A DNA stretch of 7,842 nucleotides from Lentisphaeria bacterium (GTDB lineage Bacteria > Verrucomicrobiota > Lentisphaeria > Victivallales > UBA1829), in contig DPDG01000103.1 of NCBI GenBank assembly GCA_003526375.1, forward strand, positions 1 through 7,842. Direction: 5' to 3'. Shown here piece by piece: positions 1 through 5,248 of this stretch; positions within the stretch are counted from its first letter, which is position 1, and the number at the start of each line of letters is the position of its first letter. Position numbers and translations under genes: made by a program. The notes beneath the pieces are model-generated. The model was not told where the DNA came from and searched no databases. It saw only the letters and a list, made by a program, of their open reading frames with translations.

Positions 1-58
1 ACCATTTTTTCGCAGCTTAGCACAGTGCGCCCGGACGGTTTTTTCCGGAATATTTTGA
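1..58 (+). other. Upstream edge, possible end of a preceding gene
   Basis: This is the leader before the first clear gene. One frame reads about 18 residues to a TGA at 56-58, which could be the tail of an upstream gene about 30 bases before the next start. The fragment is too short to recognise, and another frame stays open straight through. A short dyad, CCGGA (31-35) with TCCGG (44-48), surrounds a T-rich loop but lacks a following T tract. Assignment as a gene end is a weak inference. Confidence 0.15.
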
Positions 59-89
59 ATCAGGCTTTATTTCAGGAGGAGAAAAACGG

Positions 90-1232
90 ATGGCGGAGGG
101 CTCTGTACAGCATTGGTTTAATCACCTTTTTGCTTTTTTCATCAAGGGTGCCCGACGGCGGGGACTGCCGGAAAAAGAGCGGGATGAGCTTCTTTTCCCA
201 TCAATTCTGTTCCGTTTTCTCGGTATGGCGGTGTTCGGCGATCCCCGGAAGTTTTTTCTGGAACAGTCCGCTGAGTTGCAGGTGGAGCTTTGCCGCAGAG
301 CCGGGCCGCTGGGATTGTCACCGTTGTTTTATTACATGCTGGCGGATACTCTGCCTGAAAGATGGTATGCTGCATTCAAACAGGATTTTTATGTGCAGTC
401 GCAGTATGATTTCCGTTATTCCCGCGCGTTGAAGAAAGTTTACGGCGGATTTCAGGTCTGTGAGACACCTTTCATTCCTCTCAGGAGATGTTACTTTGCA
501 TATTGTGTCTATCCTCATCCGGCGATCTGTTTCCGTGAGGAACAGGATGTTTTATTTCATCGCCCGGACGTGGAAAAGGTGTTTCGGAAATTTCTGGGGC
601 ATGACTGGAAAACATCCGACAGCAGACACCATTTTTTTACGCGTCTCCGCCTGCCGGTTCTTATGAAACCCGGTTATCCTGCATTGGAGTTGCGCTGGCA
701 TGTTTTGAGAGATTCTTGCTCTTTCGATCCTGAAATACTCTGGCAGAATACCGTGCCGGCGCCGGAGATCCCCTTTTGCCGTTACCTGCGCCCCGAAGCG
801 TATTATCTGCTGACTGTTTACAATATGTATTCCGACCGCTGGCTGTCCGGCTGCCGCTATCTTCTGGATCTTGCATTTCTCCAAAAGAAGTTCCATCTGG
901 ATACGGTGCTGATTGAAAGACTGAACCGGGAGTGGAATTTGAATCTTGATCTGGGGCTCTGCTACCGGCTGTTCCCGACGATGTTTCCCAAAAAACAGTG
1001 TCTTTTTCCATCGGATGCGGCAGTGCCGGATGAGGCGCGTTACGTCGTTTACCGGCTGGCGCTGGCAGAGTATCCGGATAGTGCGTTTCCTGCCCTGGAC
1101 TGTGAGCCGCCTGTCCCGGAAGAATGCAGGGAGAACGGGATGTTTCACCGCTCCGGCAAGAAGAAGCGGGCGATACGGAAAATGCAGGAGAGACTGGAGC
1201 GTATGCTGCCTCAAATCACGAAATTGAAATGA
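90..1232 (+). CDS. Nucleotidyltransferase family protein (NTP_transf_5-like), possibly degenerate
   Basis: This 380-residue protein is soluble, with no signal peptide or clear membrane segment. The start is supported by AGGAGGAG at 74-81, eight bases before the ATG. The middle resembles the uncharacterised nucleotidyltransferase family PF14907: residues 126-160 carry the stretch PFIPLRRC, then YPHPAICFREEQDVLFHRPD, followed by HH at 180-181, ELRWHV near 200-205 and LLDLAFL near 258-264. In the family the core is usually R-x-x-x-D-I-D-L, with an LKG motif just before it. Here the acidic pair reads E151-Q152-D153 and LKG is replaced by LRR, so catalysis may be altered or lost. The C-terminus (about 355-380) is rich in Lys and Arg. 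Family members often sit in surface-polysaccharide loci, but no such genes are visible here. The substrate is unknown, and the assignment rests on remembered family patterns without a profile search. The gene converges on the AraC regulator with only 23 bases between their stops. Confidence 0.6.
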   Translation: MAEGSVQHWFNHLFAFFIKGARRRGLPEKERDELLFPSILFRFLGMAVFGDPRKFFLEQSAELQVELCRRAGPLGLSPLFYYMLADTLPERWYAAFKQDFYVQSQYDFRYSRALKKVYGGFQVCETPFIPLRRCYFAYCVYPHPAICFREEQDVLFHRPDVEKVFRKFLGHDWKTSDSRHHFFTRLRLPVLMKPGYPALELRWHVLRDSCSFDPEILWQNTVPAPEIPFCRYLRPEAYYLLTVYNMYSDRWLSGCRYLLDLAFLQKKFHLDTVLIERLNREWNLNLDLGLCYRLFPTMFPKKQCLFPSDAAVPDEARYVVYRLALAEYPDSAFPALDCEPPVPEECRENGMFHRSGKKKRAIRKMQERLERMLPQITKLK

Positions 1233-1236
1233 GAGA

Positions 1237-1254
1237 GGTTCCGGGGGAGCCTTT
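1237..1254 (+). terminator. Short hairpin between convergent genes
   Basis: GGTTCC (1237-1242) can pair with GGAGCC (1246-1251), including one G-U pair, around a GGG loop. TTT and a pyrimidine-rich stretch follow. It lies five bases after the stop of the rightward gene, so it could end that transcript. The stem is only six pairs and the T tract is poor. On the opposite strand no T run follows, so it is not a convincing terminator for the AraC gene. Confidence 0.35.
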
Positions 1255-1255
1255 C

Positions 1256-2140
1256 CTATCTTTCACGGGTAAGGCTGCGGTGTTCCGTCCGGAAAGTGCG
1301 GGGAGTGGTTGCGAAGGCTTCGCGGAACTTTTTGCAGAAGTAATTGCTGTCGTAGAAACCGCAGCGCGCGGCGATCTCGCTGATGGTGCTGTTGCTGTTG
1401 ATCAGCAGGTCGGATGCGTGCTGAAGGCGGATTTGCATGAGGTAATCCACAGGACTGCATCCGACTGTTTCCCGGAAATGACGGTGGAAGCTGCGCTGTG
1501 ACATATGGGCGATCCGCGCCAGTTCCTCGACCTGAACTGCATCCGCGAAACTGCGGTTCATGTAACTGACTGCGTCGCCGATCAGGAAATGAACCCGCTG
1601 CTCCGGAATTTTGTATCCGCTTATGCGGGATATCCGGACAAGAATTTCCATGAACAACGCAAGACTGTAAAACAGATTTCCCGGCCTGCAGTTTTTCAGT
1701 TCGTCTTCGAGCCTGCGGATCATACGGACCGTTTCCTGAAGATTCTGCCCTTCCAGATGTGCAACGGGTTTGGCTGAATTCTGCTGTTTGCCATGTCCGG
1801 GGAAAAAGATTCGGAATAACGGCATGGAATATCCGTCCAGTATCGGCAGGGAAATTTTCGTGCGGTCGTAAACCAGATTGATGATTTCCATATTTTCCGT
1901 ATGGTCATAAGCATGGGAGGCACCGGGATGGATGACCAGCAGATCGCCTGCTTCGATCGGAATATTTTCAGATTCAAGAATATGGCGTGCACTGCCGCTG
2001 ATGATGAGCGCGATTTCCGAATATTCATGATCATGGAAAAGGCGTGCGGGATGCAGTCCCGCCTCCCTGTGGACAACCCACAGCGGCAGTTTTCCTTCTG
2101 AAATATAACTTCTGATTGTGGAGTGATAATTCCGCAGCAT
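1256..2140 (-). CDS. AraC family transcriptional regulator with N-terminal cupin-like domain
   Basis: This 294-residue regulator is of usual length for the family. Residues about 20-95 form the ligand-sensing cupin-like part: a histidine-rich FHDHEYSEI segment (35-43), then GSARHIL and EAGDLLVIHPGASHAY (63-78). Residues about 185-285 form the two-helix-turn-helix DNA-binding domain. The first helix-turn-helix is around VEELARIAHMSQRSFHRHF (204-222) and the second around ISEIAARCGFYDSNYFCKKF (253-272), followed by the typical P-x-x-FR ending. The ATG is supported by GGAG on the minus strand (complement of 2149-2152), eight bases upstream. The gene is divergent from the truncated pseudopilin gene; in Lentisphaerae such pairs are common and often belong to sugar-use loci, so the neighbour is a plausible target. 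A dyad around its own promoter suggests autoregulation. The ligand is unknown, and the frame is intact. Confidence 0.93.
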   Translation of the reverse strand: MLRNYHSTIRSYISEGKLPLWVVHREAGLHPARLFHDHEYSEIALIISGSARHILESENIPIEAGDLLVIHPGASHAYDHTENMEIINLVYDRTKISLPILDGYSMPLFRIFFPGHGKQQNSAKPVAHLEGQNLQETVRMIRRLEDELKNCRPGNLFYSLALFMEILVRISRISGYKIPEQRVHFLIGDAVSYMNRSFADAVQVEELARIAHMSQRSFHRHFRETVGCSPVDYLMQIRLQHASDLLINSNSTISEIAARCGFYDSNYFCKKFREAFATTPRTFRTEHRSLTRER

Positions 2141-2150
2141 GGCAAAATCT

Positions 2151-2180
2151 CCATTTTGGCGGTATTATACTATAAAATGG
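2151..2180. promoter_or_regulatory. Inverted repeat flanking the AraC -10 box, candidate operator
   Basis: CCATTTT at 2151-2157 is a perfect inverted match to AAAATGG at 2174-2180, with 16 bases between. The two arms bracket the -10 box of the AraC gene and its expected transcription start. A protein bound here would block that promoter, consistent with autoregulation. Seven-base arms in AT-rich DNA can occur by chance. Confidence 0.35.
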
Positions 2181-2192
2181 CTCAAAAATCAA
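2164..2192 (-). promoter_or_regulatory. Sigma-70-type promoter of the AraC gene
   Basis: On the minus strand a perfect TATAAT -10 box (complement of 2164-2169) lies 17 bases from a TTGATT -35 box (complement of 2187-2192). The predicted transcript starts near 2157, leaving a leader of about 17 bases that includes the GGAG ribosome binding site. Spacing and -10 match are good; the -35 is four of six. Confidence 0.55.
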
Positions 2193-2213
2193 GGTTTTTT
2201 CTGAAATTTAATT

Positions 2214-2260
2214 TATAATAACAGAGTAAAGAAAATATAATTTGCTGAAAGGAGCGGATC
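2214..2260 (+). promoter_or_regulatory. Candidate -10 box and ribosome binding site of the pseudopilin gene
   Basis: TATAAT at 2214-2219 is a plausible -10 box. A second TATAAT at 2236-2241 is probably too close to the start codon. Neither has a good -35 box, as expected for a promoter that needs an activator such as the divergent AraC protein. AAAGGAG at 2248-2254 is a strong ribosome binding site, six bases before the ATG at 2261. Confidence 0.4.
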
Positions 2261-2458
2261 ATGATTCAGAAAACACGGCGGCGGGGTATCACGGGACATG
2301 AGATGTATGCGATCAGGTTTCTGGAAACGGACAGTGTGGACAGCCAGTCCGTACCCTGTCTCACTTCTCACTTCTTCCTTCTTTATTCAAATGTTCAAAT
2401 GTTCTTGCTTCGCAGGGAGAAAATAAAAATTTTTACTCTGATAGAGCTCCTGATATAG
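2261..2458 (+). pseudogene. Prepilin-like (pseudopilin, DUF1559-type) gene, truncated after its N-terminal motif
   Basis: The reading frame has a strong ribosome binding site and gives 65 residues. It ends in KIKIFTLIELLI (F58 to I65) and then TAG at 2456-2458. FTLIELL is the class III/type IV prepilin N-methylation motif, which in intact proteins continues directly into a hydrophobic helix (typically VVIAIIAIL) and then a globular domain. Here all of that is missing, so the gene is broken exactly inside the motif. The residue before F is Ile rather than the usual Gly. Lentisphaerae genomes carry very many such pseudopilin-like proteins of unknown role, often with variable leaders and a neighbouring AraC gene, as here. 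The 5' part (residues 1-50) looks low in coding character. The 3' remainder is expected beyond the right end of the inserted element, outside this window. A start nearer the motif, such as ATG at 2399 (MFLLRRE), is possible. Confidence 0.65.
2359..2404 (+). repeat. Short tandem repeats in the pseudopilin leader
   Basis: Two copies of TCTCACT (2359-2372) are followed by a pyrimidine-rich run. Then come two copies of TTCAAATG plus TTC (2386-2404). The eight-base unit shifts the reading frame with each copy gained or lost, so copy number would change the leader encoded before FTLIELLI. Confidence 0.5.
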
Positions 2459-2460
2459 AC
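2450..2460. other. Probable left junction of an integrated element (attL-like)
   Basis: Sequence matching a conserved pseudopilin motif stops at the ATA codon 2453-2455. From TAG (2456) onward the sequence no longer fits that family, and a recombinase promoter begins within ten bases. Large serine recombinases usually insert beside their own gene, so this point is the likely crossover region. The exact core cannot be fixed without the right junction, which is outside the window. Confidence 0.45.
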
Positions 2461-2462
2461 AA

Positions 2463-2504
2463 CTTGTCAAATATACTTATATGCAGTATATTAGCGATGA
2501 CAAG
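2463..2504 (+). promoter_or_regulatory. Recombinase promoter with nested inverted repeats
   Basis: TTGTCA (2464-2469) and TATATT (2487-2492) match -35 and -10 boxes at five of six positions each, with an ideal 17-base spacer. Two dyads are nested on the same centre region: CTTGTC (2463-2468) with GACAAG (2499-2504), and AATATAC (2470-2476) with GTATATT (2486-2492). A further GACAA-C-TTGTC palindrome covers 2458-2468. The layout fits an operator for self-repression, or arm sites of the recombinase attachment site, or both. The leader would be about 30 bases, ending in AAGGAG (2516-2521). Confidence 0.6.
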
Positions 2505-2530
2505 AAGAAAAGCGGAAGGAGAATTGAGCA

Positions 2531-4217
2531 ATGAAAGCGTTGATTTATGCACGGCAGAGTAGCGGGAAGGATGATTTTTCGGAGTCTGTGGAGGCGCAGA
2601 TTGCCAACTGTAAGAAACTGGCGGCAAAAGAAAAACTTGAAGTGATTGGTATTTATAAAGATTTGAACAGCAGCGGTGAAACTTATCCGGTAGGGCGGAG
2701 GAAATTGCCAGGCTTGACAAAGCCTATATGAACTGGAGTCTTACACAAAGCAAAGCACGAAAAAGGATTTCCGCCTGGGGCTGAGTCAGGTATTGCTCAA
2801 ACTTTCCGAGGTTGATTTTGTATTAGTTAACGAGCTGACTCGGTTGTATCGTCCGATCAACGGGAGCTTTCTGGAAGGACACATCAATCAGCTTCTCAAG
2901 GAAAACAATGTCAAAGTTCTACAGGTGCAGGGTGGAACAATTGATTTGAGCAAGTTCGATCAGCAGTTGATTACACTGATCAAAAATCAGATTTTGTATG
3001 AGGATTTGCACAAGAAACGGCAAAACAGCATTAACGCTTTTCGGATCAAGAAAGACAGCGGCAGACTTTGCAGCGATGCGAAAATGTATGGCATTCGCTA
3101 CCTCGGCAACGGAAAAATCGAGGTGATTCCAGAATGGGTTGAAATCATCCGCTTCGTCTATGACAACATCTGCGCCTATCGTCCTTACCGTGCAATCATC
3201 CGGGATTGCAACGAACGCTGGGGGAAAGAGATCTTTTTCTATGAAAGTTCGATTTATGCCATTGCAAAACAGCCGATTTATTGCGGTTATCAGTATAACA
3301 GTCGCGGCGAATTGATCAAGAATGTCCAGATAAGTGGTCAGGAGTTTATTTCATTCGAGCAATGGCAGGAGGTTCAGAAAATCATTTCGCATAAGCGTGC
3401 GAAATATCATGTGAAAGCAAAGAAACACTGGCTTCCTTTATCCGGCAGACTTTACTGCGGAGAATGCGGAGGAAAATTGATCTGCCTGTTGGAACATGGA
3501 AAAATTTATTATACGTGCAATAAACAGACACTTGATCGGAATCATGCGGATTGCCGTAACAGCCGGATTCGTTTTGAATCCGGTTCCCGTGGAGAACCCG
3601 CATTGTATGATGCGATTTTTCCTTTGCTTTCCATTGCTTTGATCGAACGTTTTCGCAAGGCTTCGGAAGTGCTGAAAGAGAAAAAGAGACTGGCGGAATA
3701 TGACGTGGAGTTGAAAAATCTGGCGACGAAGGAGGAACAGCTTCATGAAATGTTTCTGGATGGTCTTGCTGCAGCGGAACAGTTGCGAAGTCTGCTGGCA
3801 CGCAACAGGGAACGGCGCAATTAGCTTTTGCAGAAGGTCATGGAGCTGAAGAACAGTTCCATGAGCGACAGAAACCTGAAAGAACTGCAAACGCATATCC
3901 TGGCAGTCCAATTCGATGCTCTTGCCGAAAGAAATCTGGATCATGGGGTGTATGAAAGTCTATTGAATGACGCTCAAATCACGGCGACCAGTTATGCAGA
4001 CCGGGTGGAATTTCATACTCTCTACGGAGATGTGACGCTGCCACGGCTCCGTATCCGTAAACGCATTTGGATGCCGAAATGGGATATTTCTTTACAGAAC
4101 AAGGGGAACAGCGAAAATTCCACAATCAGTGATGGTTCTCGGATTACGGTGACTTATCACACCGGGGAAGCCGGTATTCTTGCCGATTTCGGACAACTGA
4201 AAATTGTCGGCGATTGA
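2531..4217 (+). pseudogene. Large serine recombinase (site-specific integrase), broken by two frameshifts and an amber stop
   Basis: Restored, the product would be about 562 residues, normal for a large serine recombinase that inserts and excises mobile DNA. The start has AAGGAG nine bases upstream. Piece one (2531-2694) gives the catalytic start YARQSSGKDDFSESVEAQ, with the nucleophile likely Ser10 and Arg8 nearby. A one-base loss at GGG (2693-2695) moves the frame; the second piece reads AEEIARLDKAYMNWSLTQSK. Another one-base loss in the A run 2760-2764 leads to KDFRLGLSQVLL and VNELTRLYR, the end of the resolvase domain. The long piece from 2793 carries the recombinase domain and a zinc ribbon with CGECGG and later paired cysteines (about 3440-3565), then a helical stretch that may be coiled coil. 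TAG at 3822-3824 interrupts the same frame (RERRN, stop, LLQKVMEL), probably from a Gln CAG. The frame then continues to TGA at 4215-4217. If the lesions are real, the protein is dead; if they are sequence errors, it may be functional. Confidence 0.88.
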
Positions 4218-4241
4218 TCTTGTCAAACCTCGTGTTATATT
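4214..4241 (+). promoter_or_regulatory. Candidate promoter of the MntA-type gene
   Basis: TTGATC (4214-4219) and TATATT (4236-4241) are spaced by 16 bases, overlapping the end of the recombinase frame. The nine-base string CTTGTCAAA at 4219-4227 also occurs at the recombinase promoter (2463-2471). GGAGG at 4264-4268 gives a strong ribosome binding site six bases before the ATG. Confidence 0.35.
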
Positions 4242-4274
4242 AAACTTTGAAAACGGAGTCCTTGGAGGTGCATC

Positions 4275-4565
4275 ATGTGTCAGCTTGATAATATCATGGC
4301 CAAACGTGACATCATACATAAATTGGCGAAGAGGCATAAAGTCGATCGGGTTTTCGTCTTCGGTTCTTGTGCCCGCAAAGAAGAAACCTCGGACAGTGAT
4401 ATTGATTTTTTGATGGACTTCGGTTTTGATTCTTCATGGATTGATCATTTGGCAATTCAGGCAGAGTTGGAAAAACTTTTTCAGCGTAAAATAGATGTAG
4501 TATCCAAATTTGGTCTGCATCCCTATATCAAAGATAGGATTCTCCGGGAGGCGATTGAAGTATGA
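4275..4565 (+). CDS. Minimal nucleotidyltransferase, MntA-like antitoxin
   Basis: This 96-residue protein is full length for the minimal nucleotidyltransferase family. The signature is complete: G30-S31 in FVFGSCARKE, then SDSDIDF with D42 and D44, and the third acidic residue D74 in RKIDVV. The ending HPYIKDRILREA is also typical. In type VII toxin-antitoxin pairs such a protein adds AMP to a HEPN ribonuclease (HepT) and so silences it. GGAGG six bases upstream fixes the ATG start. The stop codon overlaps an ATG as ATGA (4562-4565), the tight coupling seen in these operons, but no complete HEPN gene follows. It sits between the recombinase and the mobilization genes, as cargo that would stabilise the element if its toxin were present. 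The frame is intact, in contrast to both larger genes beside it. A different role as a stand-alone nucleotidyltransferase is possible. Confidence 0.88.
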   Translation: MCQLDNIMAKRDIIHKLAKRHKVDRVFVFGSCARKEETSDSDIDFLMDFGFDSSWIDHLAIQAELEKLFQRKIDVVSKFGLHPYIKDRILREAIEV

Positions 4566-4702
4566 AAAAAATCACCGCGTGGCAGAGAACTGTAAATTGT
4601 AAATTACTCCGATATGCCGGCTACTTCCGGTGTTCTGAGTTCAATTTTCACGCCATCGGCGGGAAATACCGCCCGGACACATTCAACTTGCAGATGGGAT
4701 AG
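4562..4702 (+). pseudogene. Remnant at the expected position of a HEPN (HepT-like) toxin
   Basis: An ATG overlaps the stop of the MntA-like gene and opens a 46-codon frame starting MKKITAWQRTV. Only the first dozen or so codons could be the original toxin start. From about 4604 the DNA is already the 3' end of the facing minus-strand gene. No R-x4-6-H HEPN motif is present. The position suggests a toxin start left by a deletion, but the fragment is too short to prove homology. Confidence 0.35.
4591..4604. repeat. Tandem TGTAAAT repeat at a possible deletion junction
   Basis: TGTAAAT is present twice head to tail (4591-4597 and 4598-4604), where the putative toxin start meets the end of the convergent gene. 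Short direct repeats are frequent at deletion endpoints, but this one is small enough to be accidental. Confidence 0.3.
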
Positions 4703-4915
4703 CAAACTCTGCAATGAATCCCGGGAGACAATGGAGAAAAGCAATCCGGAGACGGTGTGCAGTTCGACCATTTTGAGCGACAGGTCTGCCTTGATTAACG
4801 AGATCATGTGCCAGGGAATGAGAAAATGCTCCCCCTCATCGGTCCCGATTCTCAAACGGGGAACCGGAGTTTGAACGGCTTCCCACCCGACGTATTTCTG
4901 CTGTTCATTGTTCAT
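4604..4915 (-). CDS. Small protein of unknown function downstream of the relaxase
   Basis: I do not recognise this protein. The preferred start is the ATG at 4915 (MNNEQQKYVGWEA), giving 103 residues, because GGAGG lies eight bases upstream; an ATG at 4930 is in frame but is itself part of that ribosome binding site. The sequence alternates hydrophobic and polar residues, as in a small mostly beta fold: VPRLRIGTDEGEHFLIPWHM, then a stretch around LKMVELHTVSGLLFSIV, then a helix-like SLQSLLSHLQ, then VKIEL. It has no signal peptide, membrane segment or cysteine cluster. It follows the displaced relaxase end (stop at 4944) by 28 bases on the same strand, so the two are probably co-transcribed and it may be a mobilization accessory. 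It converges on the MntA-type gene. Confidence 0.6.
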   Translation of the reverse strand: MNNEQQKYVGWEAVQTPVPRLRIGTDEGEHFLIPWHMISLIKADLSLKMVELHTVSGLLFSIVSRDSLQSLLSHLQVECVRAVFPADGVKIELRTPEVAGISE

Positions 4916-4943
4916 TTTGCCGACCTCCATATTTGCTTGTTGA

Positions 4944-5248
4944 TTATCGTTCCGGTCCCTTGCGAACGGAACGCGGTCTGTTCCGTTTCATCTCGTTTGC
5001 TGTCGCCGGACTTTCCTGTTCAACGACTCGATGTTCCTGCAACGTTGCCTGAGCTTCCGCCATTTTCCGTTCCTGCGCCTGTACGTTGATTTTCCGCAGT
5101 TGCCTCTGATATTCCTCCATGCGTGATGCGATATAATTTCTGCGGCATTTACCGGAGAGCTTGAAGCTGATAACGGACAAGACAGCCGCCGTTGCCTGTC
5201 GTCCGGCACGGCGCAACTTCGCCAATACTCTTTTGAGGTGCAGGAACG
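4944..5248 (-). pseudogene. Displaced C-terminal end of the relaxase
   Basis: Just after the relaxase residues DPYRLM (codons ending at 5249) the main frame turns into an Arg- and Ser-rich, unstructured-looking tail. The neighbouring frame instead reads AFLHLKRVLAKLRRAG and continues for about 101 residues to TAA at 4944-4946. It includes a long charged helix, MEEYQRQLRKINVQAQERK, likely coiled coil. A single missing base at about 5246-5251 would join the two frames. No ribosome binding site or convincing start is seen for an independent gene, so this is read as the true C-terminus of the relaxase. Confidence 0.7.

Noticed and set aside
31..48. Hairpin CCGGA/TCCGG as a terminator
   Set aside because: The stem is only five pairs, the T run is in the loop rather than after the stem, and no upstream gene is identified.
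25..432. 135-codon plus-strand frame overlapping the first gene
   Set aside because: It has a Cys, Trp and Ser-rich nonsense-like composition. The 90-1232 frame has the ribosome binding site and the family motifs.
552..1214. 220-codon open frame on the minus strand
   Set aside because: It is the mirror of the nucleotidyltransferase-like gene, with a composition rich in Arg, Gln and His and no domain.
2359..2404. CRISPR-like repeat
   Set aside because: The units are 7 and 8 bases, directly tandem and without spacers.
2690..2764. Programmed ribosomal frameshifting in the recombinase
   Set aside because: Two separate shifts within 75 bases without a clear slippery heptamer or stimulatory structure, plus a downstream stop, fit mutation or sequence error better.
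2456..3824. Amber codons read as an amino acid (alternative code)
   Set aside because: TAG interrupts both the pseudopilin frame and the recombinase, but TAG is also the ordinary stop of the intact AraC gene, and the recombinase additionally carries frameshifts that recoding cannot explain.
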